Origin: Oenanthe sinensis
Lineage: Eukaryota > Streptophyta > Magnoliopsida > Apiales > Apiaceae
Direction of reading: 5' to 3'
DNA length: 64,000 bases
NCBI GenBank assembly: GCA_028671895.1
Contig: CM053800.1
Location: 23,271,886-23,335,885, forward strand
The notes under the pieces were generated by a model. It ran no database searches. It saw only the letters and a list, made by a program, of their open reading frames with translations, and had not been told where the DNA came from. Position 1 is the first letter of the stretch; every line of letters begins with the position of its first letter. The position numbers were made by a program, and so were the translations under genes. Below, in pieces: positions 1 through 11,693 of the stretch.

Positions 1-104
1 GGTGTATGATCGTTGAATGAACAATTACTCCTCTTTGCCCGAGAGATCGAACATTTACTCCTTTCGAGATCGAACGTTTACTCCATCTGGACCGGAATAA
101 TTTT

Positions 105-401
105 TCAGCTACCAGTTAACATTGTTCCTCGAAACGATACCACGCTCATCCAGATGGAAACTGCATTACCTTCAACACCCAAATATTTCCTTGTAGATAT
201 TGGTCTTGGCAGCAACTTCACTAAACTCAGCACTCTAGAAACCAGTAGTCTTGACACTAGCAGAGTAGAACCAAAAAAAAACTCCGAACTACCCTTCAGC
301 TTCTGTATCAATACCAAGTCTTCATGTGGATTGATTCCTTGCGCTAAGTGTATCTGCCTCTGGTTTAATTGAGTTAGTTCCTTGATTCGAACCCTCCTCA
401 A
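105..401 (-). pseudogene. Coding-like remnant of unknown function inside Copia element
   Basis: A 98-codon open stretch on the minus strand with coding-like composition, for example NPHEDLVLIQKLKG and STRKYLGVEGNAVSIWM. It begins with a non-ATG codon in the frame shown, so it is probably an exon or decayed frame rather than a complete gene. No protein family is recognised. It sits in the internal region of the minus-strand Copia element and may be a piece of its accessory or gag frame, or captured host sequence. Confidence 0.25.
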
Positions 402-2619
402 TCTTGATTAGTTAGTGCATCTTCAGTCTTCATTAAATTCACTCAGAAAAAACCAATGAAATACACTTATACATGCACGACCAATCACTACTCTACTACC
501 CAGAATCATCAAGAACTGACTCTAGGAAATGTTGTTACACAAAACCCTTTGTTATGACAGATGTGTCCTTAATGTTTCCTTAGATATTCAGTGGGTAGAG
601 TAGACTTCTTCAAATATGATTGAGATCACCTTGCATTATCTTTAAATTGACAATTTCCTTTCTAATATGCAATCACTCAATCTGGATCACTAAGTGCTCC
701 TAAGAATCTCAACTCTTACTCAATGAGCACTGCTAGCCTTTGAACATGAAACATGACTAGTTGATCCAACTTACTGATGCTCCCCCTGTGATGCTGCTTG
801 CAGCTTTTCTTCATCTGGTGTCATCTGATCTTGAGCCCTAAACAGGATGTCAACCTTTAGAAATTCAGAGCTAAAATCAAACGAATGCTAGGGAGCTTGA
901 TGATGATGTTCACTGCATCTAGATCATCTTAAATCAATCACAGACTCTGTATAAGCTTCTTAACTCCAAATAAGATAGCCCTCCATCACACCATGTGACT
1001 TCAGGCATGATTAATCTTACTTGATGTCTTCTCTTTACATTTGTTGATTAGACTTGCTGTGTCAACTGATTCAGCTGTAGTGAATAGGAAACCTTAAGTC
1101 TATCCATTATCCTTGTAATTTCACTCAAGGTCTGGATTTCCCTATCAACTCCTCCATTTGGTCATGAAGTCCGGAAACTGAACTTTACTCTAGAATACTC
1201 CTTTCAGTGCAGACATAACATAGAACTTCGTTCGTCAACAAATTCCATTACCTGCCCTCAAAGTGTTCTTACAGCAATCTGCCTAATCCTTTGAATGCGA
1301 TTAATCACTGAGATGCTTCATCTATCGAATGCATGAACAACCACCAAAACTAAACAGGGTAGCCTTTGACTTGACTTCCCTTCAACTGACATACTTCACT
1401 AATGTCCTTCTTAAAAGAATTTCATTAGAAGTAGTCCTTTCTTACCAACTTCATCTTTACCGTCGAATCCGTTATCTTGATAAACCAAGTATTAGTTAAT
1501 AAACCAAGTGTGAGAGCATCACTTGTTGTTGCAGCTAACTCCATTCTGATAAACTTCAACGAATAGTTGACTTCATCATAAGCATTACATTTCGTGTCAG
1601 CAATAACCTCACTTCCAGTAGAGTGAGCTTCTATTTCTCTTGACCCCGATCAATACTTGTCATCCCGAAATGATATTAGGAAACCCTTCGCAAAGAATTC
1701 CCTAGGTCTTCCTTAATATTGTGCTTCAGATCATTCAAGAAAAATAGGTAACCTTGCTTAACCATTTGAATACCAAAGCAAAAGTAGTTACATGCCTCGA
1801 ACATGAAAATGTCAGAGATATATAACTTGTACATGTTGAAAGATACTCTGCATTCACAAATGATTAAGACACGTGGTCCTCAATTTGATTGAGTCCAAGG
1901 GTTAGAGATATTTTTAAACATAGTTAACAACAAAGCATTCAAGTTCAACATGCTCATTCTTATTTGACTGATCACTCCTCATCTATATCAGCCTCAACAA
2001 GTAGTCTTGGCTATGAGCTCAGTGATCCCAACCTAACTTAAGGTGGACTAGCAGTCTATAAGAATCATGTCGTACATATATGTAGTCATAGAAGAATCAA
2101 TCACTCAGATTCCTAATTCTTCTAAATCATCTTTGTTGTTCACTTTAACATTATATTATCTCTAATTACCTGAGTCAATTTAAATTTAAAAATTTAATTC
2201 ATGGTTTATTAAACTGACCCCTAGGCAATTCCCAACTTAGAAACAAACTTATCTTAACAAGCACATGATCAAATATAGCATTTAATACAACCATGCGAGT
2301 ATAAACAGATTATTGACAATGTAAACATCAAGGCACTTAGCATGCAGCAAATACTCTTTCCGGTATATGTACCCCTACAAATACCTAAGACTCTATATGC
2401 TAACATGATCAATTATCGTAAAGCAAGCATTAAATCACATAAGATCTAATCATGAAGTCAAATACTGATAAACAAGCAACACTAACAAACTAGCATAAGT
2501 TATCTAATTTATATAAAAATCAAGGTGAGACATGCATTACATCAAACTTATAATATAATGCAGTTCAGCACTTAATACTCTATAATTGAATCAAACAAGT
2601 ATAAACTAGTTAGAAAGTA

Positions 2620-3115
2620 TACCTGAGCGATGCTTAGCATTCCATCTCGAGTGATAATCAATTGATCCAAATCAATTTCCATTCTACTGACACTCATGGA
2701 AGTATCCTTGCATTTGACCTCAATAACCAATGATGTTCCTGCTTCAACCCAAACTGATACCTGATTGTTCTGCTTAAAGATCCCGACATAGAATGTCTCA
2801 TGTTCTGCTTGAAAAGATCACTCTTCTTTGTATGTGTAGCAATAACCCCTTGATTATCATATGTCAGTGATAATCAAACTTTGTGTATTTCTGCCACTGA
2901 TGTCCTTTAACCAAATCTTCAATTGTTGTTTTGGTTCTTTGACCGATAAACTGAATTCCTTTTCAAAATCCCAAATTCTTCAGATATTGAATCGAAAACC
3001 ACTGATCGAAGACTCTTCCCTAAATGAACTAATCCCCTTTCAATAACCAAATGATCCACTGAGTAGATCGATGTAGAAATACATCTCCAATGGTAAGATC
3101 AGGTCTCAACTCCAT
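2620..3115 (-). pseudogene. Broken coding-like stretch just after the Copia PBS
   Basis: Read on the minus strand from an ATG at 3115, about 110 nt past the primer-binding site. The first 28 codons are open (MELRPDLTIGDVFLHR...), and coding-like segments then continue in shifted frames, for example KQQLKIWLKDISGRNTQSL and MEIDLDQLIITRDGMLSIAQ. The last segment ends at a GTATAC that could be a splice donor near 2622. The position suits a gag or leader-encoded protein, but no gag motif is recognised and several stops or frameshifts break it. Confidence 0.25.
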
Positions 3116-3223
3116 TAGAATGTTCTTCAGTCAGTTCGTTTGTCCTCAACGAACGAAGAATCAACTCCCTCTTTAATCTCAAAAATAAAAATAGATCCAA
3201 TCGATTTGTATGTCAATCGAGTA

Positions 3224-3235
3224 GCTTTGATACCA
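3224..3235 (-). other. Primer-binding site (initiator-Met tRNA type)
   Basis: On the minus strand TGGTATCAAAGC lies two bases after the LTR end (CCCAACA). It matches the usual plant Copia primer-binding site TGGTATCAGAGC with one mismatch. It fixes the element as minus strand with its internal region to the left. Confidence 0.7.
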
Positions 3236-3237
3236 AT

Positions 3238-4673
3238 TGTTGGGTCCCGGAGATCGTAGAGGGGGGGGGGGGTGAATACGATTCCCAAATTAAATATGAC
3301 TATTAATTATTTTTGGGACAACATAAAAATTACTTTGGTTCAAACCCGGGTACTGTTCATCATCTTCTTCAACCTCAAGAACACCATTAAAATAACCAAG
3401 ATAATGAACGGTAAATCATCCAAAACACACAACACAACAAGATCCAAGAATATAACTTTATATTCATTGAAGTGGGGTAGATGCTACAAACAAGTTCAAG
3501 AACATAAGCTCAAGAACACAACAAAGAAGTGATTTTTGTCTCCTCTAAAACTATTACATTTTGTAGATCTAGGAGACAAAAATCAGCCCTATCTTCTAAA
3601 CAAGATTTAACAAGTGTTTACAATAGAAAGATAGAGGAGTGGTGTAGATAAAGAAAATCATGGCTCCAAAATATATTCAAGATCTAGGTCGGCCATGGGG
3701 AGAGAATAATTTTTCTCTCTCTCCCCTTTTCTTCTCCTGCACCCACCAGAAATTAAGACTTGAGTTTCTTCTTTTATTATAGAAAAAGGTGTAGCTTTTT
3801 ACTTTTTCCACCTTTTACTCTTGTCCACTCAAATCATATCTTCAAAGTCATGTGCCAAGCATGCATTTGGAAATATTTAATGTAAAAGTAATATTTAAAT
3901 AAATATATATAATATAAATAAAGAGTGTCTTTATTTATAAAATATATAAATAATTAAATAAATACTTTATTTAATTAAATTAAATATTTCCATTCCACTC
4001 TTCAATTTGTGTAGACTTCCTTATCCAAATACTCGGCCCCGTATACGTGACTCCACCACGTCCAAGTATTTGGCCTTCTAATCTGTGAAGCTTTAGTAAG
4101 ATCCAATCAGGTTGTGCCGTCTGTCCCTTATCCATTAGGCTGGCATTTCTCCAACACTGATTTACCACCTTTGTTGTTCCTCCACTTGACTCAAGAAAAC
4201 CAACAACTTTAGAATGATTAAAACCATATTAACCGACGAGAGCTTGCCTCCAATGTCCTGACACTTTATGCAACGGTCTGGTTCATAAGTGACTAGTCTT
4301 GATAGGGGCTCTTGATTTCGAACATGATTCCACATTCTTCTTTGCAAACCTTATTTGTAGCTTTGATTGTAATGCACTAAAATCTTCATAGACTAAGACA
4401 ATCTTCTATAGCTTCCACATCCTTGAATAGATGTCAATATCTTTTATTCTCCACTGAGGCCTGAACATGTTAATGAACTTCTTCCAGTGAGCTTCAAGTT
4501 TGTAGATGATCCTTTGATACTTTGTCTTAACTGAACTCTGTGATCCAAGATTTCTGTGCACCTGCATATTATTACATGTCCTGTTCTATTGTTGAGTTAT
4601 CATCAACCATTACATATAGATTACATTTAGCATTCTTAGTACACATGAAAGTGCAGTGAGTTACTTCCCTTCA
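3238..4673 (-). mobile_element. Copia (Sirevirus-like) LTR, about 1.44 kb
   Basis: Bounded by TGTTGGGTCCC on the left and ...CCCTTCA on the right, giving TG...CA ends. The left 50 bases match the LTR at 59305-60766 (TGTTRG...TCCC, ATCGTAGA, a G run, TGAATACGAT), and a second conserved block (CACTGAGGC-TGAACATG...) occurs near 4452 and near 60567, so both LTRs belong to one family of similar length (1436 and 1462 bp). A run of 12 G lies at 3261-3272. The PBS on the left makes it a 5' LTR of a minus-strand element; the PPT-like tract on the right is discussed separately. Confidence 0.7.
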
Positions 4674-4692
4674 CTCTTATCTCCCCTTTCAG
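4674..4692 (-). other. PPT-like tract next to the LTR
   Basis: The minus strand reads GAAAGGGGAGATAAGAG immediately before the LTR start, very like the polypurine tract AAATAGGGGGAGAT at 60767-60780. A PPT here would make the LTR also the 3' LTR of a second copy, of which only about 30-40 bp remain before the Gypsy LTR. Confidence 0.45.
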
Positions 4693-6046
4693 TATGATTG
4701 ACATTGGTGTTTGTTTGTGTCGGTTGTATTCCGACGGGTAACTCCAATTACAAGGGAGGTGCTGCCAAAATTTTCTAAAACTAAACTGACTTTTATAAAA
4801 CACTATTGGCACACCACTTCTGTATTGGAAAGGATATCAGTCAGGAATACTGTAGATAATATGATTGTCTATTTGTTAAGTGCCTAGCAGTGTATATACT
4901 TGATTAAGCATGTATATAGTTACTAAGTATGCATATGTGTAAGGGGTGACATTAACGAAAGGGTAGAATAGTTAGACGTTAATGAAAACGTCGAGAGTGT
5001 ATAAGATATTGATATAGTACTATTTATGTGTAGCTACGAAGGACATTGAGGTGAAAGACAAAGGGAAAGCTAAAGTAGAAAGTTAGTGTGGTGTAGGGAG
5101 ATCTACCTGTTCAGCAGCTGTAGCATTCCTTTTTAAGGCAAGTAACTACTGCCTGATCTCTTTTAACTTAAGCACTATTTTATGAACTGTATAGTGAACT
5201 GTTTTATAAACTGCTTTATGACCCTGCAACTATGTCACCTTATTTCAACTGTTTTAAGCTATAGCCTACCTTACTTTAATTGTTTTACTTAAACTGCAAC
5301 CTTGTACCGGTTTTTAATTGCACTTTAACCTTTTCAATCCCTGAACTGTTATTGTCAACTTATAAACTAGTTTTAAAGATCTTAAATCAGTAACCTTGAA
5401 CTATGACTTATGTCTACACCATTTTCCGTAATTATGTTTACTTAAACTTTAACCCTGAAAGTACCCTGTTGTTGTTGTCTAACTACTGTCATGATTACAT
5501 GCCTTACAACTGTTTTCAAAAATATCTTGTTATACCTATGAATTGACCCTGTAATCTGACTTCACAACTATAGCTTGGTGTTGATCCCTAGTTTATGATT
5601 TCAGCTTACTTTATTACAACAGAAACTTGTTTTGAGACTTATCCTGGAGTAAACTTTACCTCTGCCTTATGATCTTTAAAATGGATTTAAATATGAAATC
5701 CGACTTTCAAGAAGTCTTTTTCATTAAATGATTTGGTAACTTTAAAAAAGAAAGGTTTTGGTTATTATAGGAATTCCGATCAAAATGGTTTCTGCGGATT
5801 CCTATAGGTTGGAGGCATAAGAGGCCGAGTGACGCCGGTCCAGCACTTTTTATGTGAAGACTATAATGAGATAGTCAATGGCTATAATGAGATAGCCCAA
5901 GGCCAATGGCAATAAGTGCCTTTATGAGTACTCTTTATGTCCAGAGGGACTTTAGTTCGTTATGGGGACTTTACGTGGCTGATCACCCGTATTGTCTGGC
6001 ATTGTGAGAAAACTCCAATCAAAATGATTTGTTTCTAAACAGTAAA

Positions 6047-6160
6047 GGTCCTAATGAAAGGACAGTTGTTATAAATGATTTGAAAAGCAAGGTCCTAATG
6101 AGAGGACAGTTTTATAAAATGTTTTGAAAGAATCAGTCCTAATGAAAGGACAGTTTTATA
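6047..6160 (+). repeat. Three imperfect tandem copies of a GTCCTAATGAAAGGACAGTT-type unit
   Basis: The motif GTCCTAATGARAGGACAGTT recurs three times at about 50-bp spacing inside the Gypsy LTR. Each copy holds a short inverted repeat (GTCCT...AGGAC). Another near-duplication, ATAATGAGATAG, lies upstream near 5862-5900. Confidence 0.6.
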
Positions 6161-6613
6161 CAAACGGACTTTGAAATGATTAGTAATGAATAATGAAATG
6201 CCTTGTTATAACCTGCCATATACAGCTTCAACTGTCAGATATATCTTGATTTGACTTTGTTTCAATTGTTATACATTACTTCCTGTTATCCATCTAACCC
6301 TGCAGATTACTCTTATACTTGGAAATGATTATTACTTTCCAGTTTCTTAAATACCTTGCACCAGTTATTGAAATTATTTAACCCTGCCAGTGGTTTTATA
6401 AAAGAAAGTTTTGCGAGTAATGAATACCCTGACTAGAATTTTGATTACAATTATGGGACAATGAGGTCCAACAATGATTTTAAAGCATGGTTTTGAGAAA
6501 AGACTTTTTAAATCATATATAAGCATGTAGAACTGTTTTTAACCAGTATGGTTACTTGCTGAGCTTTTGTGGCTCATTCTTTTATTTTCTAACATCTACA
6601 GCTTTTGAGAATC

Positions 6614-6745
6614 ATGGTACGTATTAAGCAGACTGCCAGGAAGAACATGTCTCATATGAACTATGCTAGGCTGACTGAGATTGAACAGGTAGGATCGAGG
6701 CAGAGTTGGAAGGAAAAGACTTTGTTTAGTCTTGTATTTTATTAG
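6614..6745 (+). CDS. 43-codon micro-ORF with a histone H3-tail-like N-terminus (doubtful)
   Basis: An ATG opens a 43-codon frame whose first residues are MVRIKQTARKN, sharing KQTARK and most of the first eleven residues with the N-terminus of histone H3. The remainder (MSHMNYARLTEIEQ...) is not H3-like. It lies near the 3' end of the solo LTR in the presumed transcription direction. It may be chance, a short leader ORF, or a remnant of captured sequence. Nothing shows it is translated. Confidence 0.15.
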   Translation: MVRIKQTARKNMSHMNYARLTEIEQVGSRQSWKEKTLFSLVFY

Positions 6746-6970
6746 TAGATTTTGAGATGTTGCAGGAGTTGTAATAATATTATTTTGTTACTGTAAATGT
6801 AAATATAAATGAATGTAGTTGTGTGCTTGTTTCATACCATTACCTTGAAAGGTCCAGACTGGTAGTCGGGGTCATATTTATGCGTATTTTCTGTTATTGT
6901 TATTTAGGGTGCATGCATATAGAGTGGTAGTGACTCCCCGATCTAGACCCCGGATCGGGAGGGCGTCACA

Positions 6971-7499
6971 CACATGGTTCATCTTCATTTTGAATAAACC
7001 CAAACTCTTTGACAGTTTCATCAAAACGAATGTTCCATCTCCTTGAGGCTTGTTTCAATCCATAAATGGATCGACGCAACTTACATACCTTTACAGCATT
7101 CTTTGGATCAACAAAACCTTCAGGCTGTGTCATATACACATTCATATCTTCTTCAAGGCTCCCATTTAAGAAAGCGGTTTTGACATTCATCTGCCAGATT
7201 TCATAATCATAGTAAGCAGCTATAGCAAGCAAAATCCTGATGGACTTGACCATAGCCACTGGTGAAAAAGTCTCATCATAGTCAATACCATGAATTTGCT
7301 TGAAACCTTTTACCACCAATCGTGCCTTATAGGTCTGTACATTACCATCAATGTCGGTCTTCTTCTTGAAAACCCACTTGCACCCTATAGGTTTTACCCC
7401 TTTAGGTGGATTAACCAAAGTCCATACTTGATTAGTATACATGGATTCCATCTCAGATTTCATGGCATCCAGCCATCTCTTGGATTCTAGAGTGTTCAT
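6971..7499 (-). pseudogene. Copia reverse transcriptase, N-terminal part
   Basis: Typical plant Copia RT start: KRWLDAMKSEMES, NQVWTLV, GCKWVFKKK, YKARLVVKGF and DYDETFSPVA, then VKTAFLNGSLEED and SIYGLKQASRRW. RT copies element RNA into DNA. The first catalytic Asp of the usual MDVKTAFLNG motif is Asn here (MNVKTAFLNG), which would inactivate it. The frame ends after NEDEPCV, just before where the YVDD box would follow, at the border with the Gypsy LTR. It is in frame with the integrase ORF and separated from it only by a TAA at 7508-7506. Confidence 0.85.
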
Positions 7500-7505
7500 A
7501 GCATC

Positions 7506-8792
7506 TTAGTAGGTGAGAGGCTCATCTTCGTCGATAAGCATCGCATCACCATCTTGAGTTAAGATAAATCCATAATATCTCTCAAGCTCATGGCGAATCC
7601 TACTAGACCTACGAATAACCTGTGTTTCTTGAGCAGTGTTGTGGTCTTGTACATCCTGCTCAAGTTCCTCCATTGGTTCAATGTTATCTTGTGGGCCTCG
7701 AACTTCATCGAGATCTATTATCCTCCCACTGTTTTTCTTCGAAAGCATTTCTCTTTCAAGAAAAACTGTAGTTCGAGCAACAAACACTTTGTTCTCGGAA
7801 AGATTATAGAATGAATAACCCTTTGTTTCAATTGGGTATCCCACAAAATTATATTTGTCTGATTTAGGTCCTAGCTTGTCAGAAATTAAACGTTTCACAA
7901 ACGCTTCACATCCCCATATTTTCATAAATGACATGCTATGACGTTTCTTAGTCCATATCTCATATGGAGTTTTCTGAACCGTTTTAGTAGGAACTCGGTT
8001 AAGTGTATAAGCAGCCGTCTCCAGGGCGTAGCCCCATAAACTAATTGGAAGATCTGCATGACTCATCATCGATCGTACCATGTCCAACAAAGTAAGATTC
8101 CTCCTTTCAGAAACTCCATTCCATTGTGGTGTTCCGGGAGGAATGAGTTGTGATACAATACCATACTCTTTTAATAAACTCTTAAATTCATGGCTTAAGT
8201 ATTCACCTCCACGATCAGATCGTAGAGTCTTAATACTTCCGCCATTTTGCTTTTCTACTTCATCTTTGTATTCTTTGAACTTTTCAAAAGAATCGGATTT
8301 GTTCTTCATAAGATACACATATCTATTGAAATTATCAGTAAACGTGATAAAGTAGTAAAAGCCACCTCTTGTCATAGTATGCATAGGACCACATACATCA
8401 CTATGTATAAGTTCTAATCGTTCAGTGGCCCTTTCACCTTTTCCAGTAAAAGGAGATTTAGTCATTTTTCCAATGAGACAAGGTTCGCATGCTTCGTATG
8501 ATTCAAAGTCAAACTTATCCAAGTATTCATTCTTATGTAACTTGGAAATGCGCTTCTCATTTATATGGCCTAAACGACAGTGCCAGAGGTATGTTTAATT
8601 TGAGTCATTTATTTTAAGACGTTTGTTATTCACATTATAGATAGGAGTGTCTAAATCAAGAACATATAAACTGTTAAATAAACGTGCAACCTCATAGGTA
8701 ACATTATTCAAAGATAAGGAACAACTATTGTTCTGAATTAAAATGCAAAACCTTTCTTGTCTAAACAAGAAACCAAAATAATGTTTCTGCAA
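7506..8792 (-). pseudogene. Copia GAG-pre-integrase and integrase
   Basis: The zinc-binding HHCC region reads LWHCRLGHINEKRISKLH then CEPCLIGKM. The catalytic D, D, E triad is visible in HSDVCGPM, RSDRGGEYLS and NGVSERRN, so the core triad is intact. The downstream part holds PYEIWTKKRHSMSF and the linker RRSSRIRHELERYYGF typical before RT. Integrase inserts element cDNA into the host genome. A TAA at 8597-8595 lies just ahead of the HHCC region and a TAA at 7508-7506 ends the frame; the upstream segment is joined to the protease frame only by a frameshift near 8760. Confidence 0.85.
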
Positions 8793-9305
8793 ATTGCAGG
8801 CACGTAAAAACAGTTCTCAAGTTCTAAAATAAGCCCAGTGGGCAATGATAAATAATAAGTCCCTACAGCTAAAACAACAACCTTTGCTCCATTGCCAACT
8901 CGTAGGTCGACATCTCCTTTAGCCAAAGTCTTACTCCTTTATAGTTCATGTACATTTATACAAATGTGAGAACCACATCCAGTATCCAATACCCATGATG
9001 TAGAAGTTGACAAATTGACCTCTATAATATAAATACCTGAATCAGAAGCTTGACCAGCCTTCTTCTTCTTCAGATCCTCCAAATAAGCATGACAGTTTCT
9101 CTTCCAATGACCTGGTTTACCATAGTAGTGACAATCACCCTTTGCAACAACACCCTTAGGCTTTAAAGCCTGTTTGGGATTAGCCTTTGGCTTGGGACCA
9201 GAAGCAGATCCAATCTTCTTCTTTCCCTTCCATTTGCCTTTCCTATTAGCCTTACCTTTGTTACCTACCATCAACATGGCAGCAGGTTCAGCCTTTTCAT
9301 GTTGG
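8738..9305 (-). pseudogene. Copia gag zinc knuckle, protease and pre-integrase region
   Basis: A basic Lys/Gly-rich segment (KGKANRKGKWKGKKK) leads into CHYYGKPGHWKRNC, a CCHC zinc knuckle whose second Cys is Tyr. The aspartic protease motif is WVLDTGCGSHIC. A TAA at 8941-8939 then interrupts the frame, which continues as LAKGDVDLRVGNGAKV and LENCFYVPAICRNI, the usual Copia stretch before integrase. The frame is lost near 8760. The normal products are the RNA-binding nucleocapsid and the polyprotein protease. Confidence 0.8.
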
Positions 9306-9871
9306 TTTTAGTAGTTCGTAACATGGCCAACAATTCAGTGGGTATTTTGTCTATCTCATTCATATTGTAGTTCATAACAAAATGAGTATAGTTGCGGTTC
9401 AAAGATTGCAAGATTAAGTCAATCTGAGCTTCCAAACCAATCGGGAAACCCAAAGTATCAAGATACTCAATATAACCTATCATCTTCAGAACATGTGGTT
9501 CAACAGGTTCACGCTCTCCCTGTTTGCAACCTTTCTTGACGAGCTTGTCCCTCAAACATTCTTTGAAGGTGTTCAATCATCTCATAAGCATCCATATGCT
9601 CATGTTGTTTTTGAAGCTCAACACTCATGGTTGCTAGCATGAGACATGCAATATCATTCACATCATCAATATGCTTCTGATAAGCATTTTGCTGAACGCG
9701 AGTTGCATTCTCAGCAGGAGGAGCAGGTGAAGGAATTTTAATGACATGGAGCTTACGCTCTTGCCTGAGGACAATCCTCAAATTCCTATACCAATCCAGG
9801 AAGTTAGTTCCTGTCAGCTTGTCCTTCTCAAGGGTTGCTCGTACGGAGAAAGTATTTGTATTGTTTGCCAT
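9271..9871 (-). pseudogene. Copia gag (capsid region), frameshifted
   Basis: The start at 9871 gives MANNTNTFSVRATLEKDKL then GTNFLDWYRNLRIVLRQE, a typical Copia gag N-terminus. Similarity passes to a second frame around 9550 (EPHVLKMIGYIEYLDTLGF, LEAQIDLILQSLNRNYTHF) and again near 9305 into the zinc-knuckle frame. Gag forms the virus-like particle in the cytoplasm. The two frameshifts mean no intact Gag can be made. Confidence 0.85.
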
Positions 9872-11680
9872 TTAAATATCTACAATGTTTAAAATGCATA
9901 AAATAAACATTAGATTGTCTGAGTTATTTATTATGTTCAAATGATTATGATATATTCATAATATATCTCCCACTATTTTTATCAAATTAATAGCCCTTAC
10001 TATTAATTTGGAAAGTATATCCCATAATTCTTTCTAGTGAGCCAAGATCCATATTTCGTCATGTCCTAAGTCAACCACTGGAAGTCCTTAAAAAATGATT
10101 ATTTAGGTAGACAACAGTTGTCAATTATATCATATATAATTATTGGATAGTTTGGTGAACAACGATTGATCTTATCTATCTAATAGACTTTTAACCAAAC
10201 TCTATGCTTCTAAGTTCATAATGGTTGAATATAACCGTTTATTTTCACCTTATTATGACGACTCAGTTAAGTTAGACCCAATGATACAACGGCCGAATAT
10301 AACCGTTTATATTCGTCGCATCTCACCACGATAGATAGGAGTCCCCTGCCACTGACAGTCCTTCCCCTAATCGATCTAGGATTCGATTAGTGTTCATTCA
10401 TTGGAAAGCATCCGAGTAAAACTTAATATTTTGTTAAAGGGTTTAGAAAATTTATAACGATCATGATCACATCATAAAGAGATGCTCAATTTTTCCTTGA
10501 ACCAAATATTTCAAATTGACATCTTAAATTGTTCATTTCCCAGGTAGATGGAGGATACTAGTGGTCACACTTAAAACCCATCAGCCTTACGAATACGCAT
10601 ATCCGTTTTTATCAGAAAATCCCAGTTATAGATATCAAAAATCAATATTTAATTCCGTGTTTTAAAAATCCATATTTCATAAACACAAGAATCTCATGAT
10701 CGTTTGTTAATTTTAAAATCTTGAATCGTTACAGATTTTATCTTTCTTAAGCAGACATGGCATGGGTGTCGTATCTAATACATACATCATTCCAACACAT
10801 ACATATCTACACATGCATTCATATACATATATGTATTATGCATAAATTAAACGTGTTTGGTTATGGCCCCATCCTATGTGATATTTCCAAGCTACTGGAA
10901 TTATCAAGGTCAATCTATGGTGGTTTCAAATACTACACTATTACATGTCTTTATCTTCTTCATTGCTCCATCATCTGGATTGCCTCCTAGCTTCCTTGCT
11001 TCCAAGTCTCCATTGAACAATTACATTGAATAATAAATAAATCTATTCTAATGAAATTACAAGAAGAACTCGAGTTACATTGGAGATTAACAATTACAAT
11101 GAATAAACGACATGCAAGTCGTATTTAGAAACCAAAACCATAAAACAAAACCACTATCCTATGGGTCTTTAGGCCATAACCATCCACCATGTTATCACAT
11201 AACACATGTAATATATCTCAGATTATATAAACATATCATATAATCTTATATAATAAATTTCGAAATTTAAGAAAATCAAATAAATTTCAGAAAATAATAA
11301 ATCGCCGTTTCGGGACCTGTAACGTCGTCAAACGGCTTACAGACGCGAAGCTGACTATTGCAGTATTGCTCAGTGACACGATTCCAGTTAGAAAATACAT
11401 ATCGTTTGCGAAAATCGGACACTAGACACAGATTTCAGAAAATCTACCGAAGCCGTTTCAGAATTCGTATCGAATACGATTTCCATAACAAGAACAAACA
11501 TGTATCATATACATACAGCAATACACACAATCATCCCATGATTATACAACACATGAATATCATATATTCAAAATCATATAAAACATATATATCAATATAT
11601 AGTCATGGCATATCATATATATGTTTACATACATCGAAAAATTGTTAAACACATAACCAAATCATCCCATTATACACGTA
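9872..11680 (-). other. Leader between PBS and gag of the Copia element
   Basis: About 1.8 kb of AT-rich DNA between PBS and gag start. No credible coding sequence is seen; short open frames on either strand lack recognisable motifs. Its length is large but not unusual for plant Copia leaders. Confidence 0.6.
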
Positions 11681-11692
11681 GCTCTGATGCCA
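11681..11692 (-). other. Primer-binding site of the Copia element
   Basis: The minus strand reads TGGCATCAGAGC one base after the LTR end. It differs from the initiator-Met tRNA complement TGGTATCAGAGC at one position. Confidence 0.75.
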
Positions 11693-11693
11693 T

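Larger units (their letters stand above)
1..3223 (-). mobile_element. Internal region of Sirevirus-like Copia element, degenerate or non-coding
   Basis: This stretch lies downstream, in minus-strand sense, of the LTR at 3238-4673 and its primer-binding site, so it is the internal part of an element that runs off the left edge. No long open frame is present. Two short coding-like remnants lie at its ends (105-401 and about 2620-3115). A purine-rich AGGGGGAGC tract on the minus strand near 780-795 resembles the repeated polypurine tracts of Sirevirus-type elements. The middle (about 450-2600) is AT-rich with no recognisable gene. It could be a decayed autonomous element or a large non-autonomous derivative; the sequence does not decide. 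Confidence 0.55.
4718..6970 (+). mobile_element. Solo Gypsy-type LTR, about 2.25 kb
   Basis: The stretch runs from TGTCGGTTG to GGGAGGGCGTCACA. The right end, with the inverted motif CCCGATC...GATCGGG just before GCGTCACA, resembles the 3' end of plant chromovirus (Tekay/Del-like) LTRs, so plus orientation is preferred. No PBS, PPT or Gypsy coding sequence follows on either side: Copia RT lies directly to the right and Copia PPT/LTR to the left. That suggests a solo or truncated LTR that interrupted older elements. The left boundary is uncertain by about 15 bp and no clean target-site duplication was found. Confidence 0.45.

Noticed and set aside
7290..8355. Plus-strand frames opposite Copia pol
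   Set aside because: Shadows of the integrase and RT frames on the minus strand.
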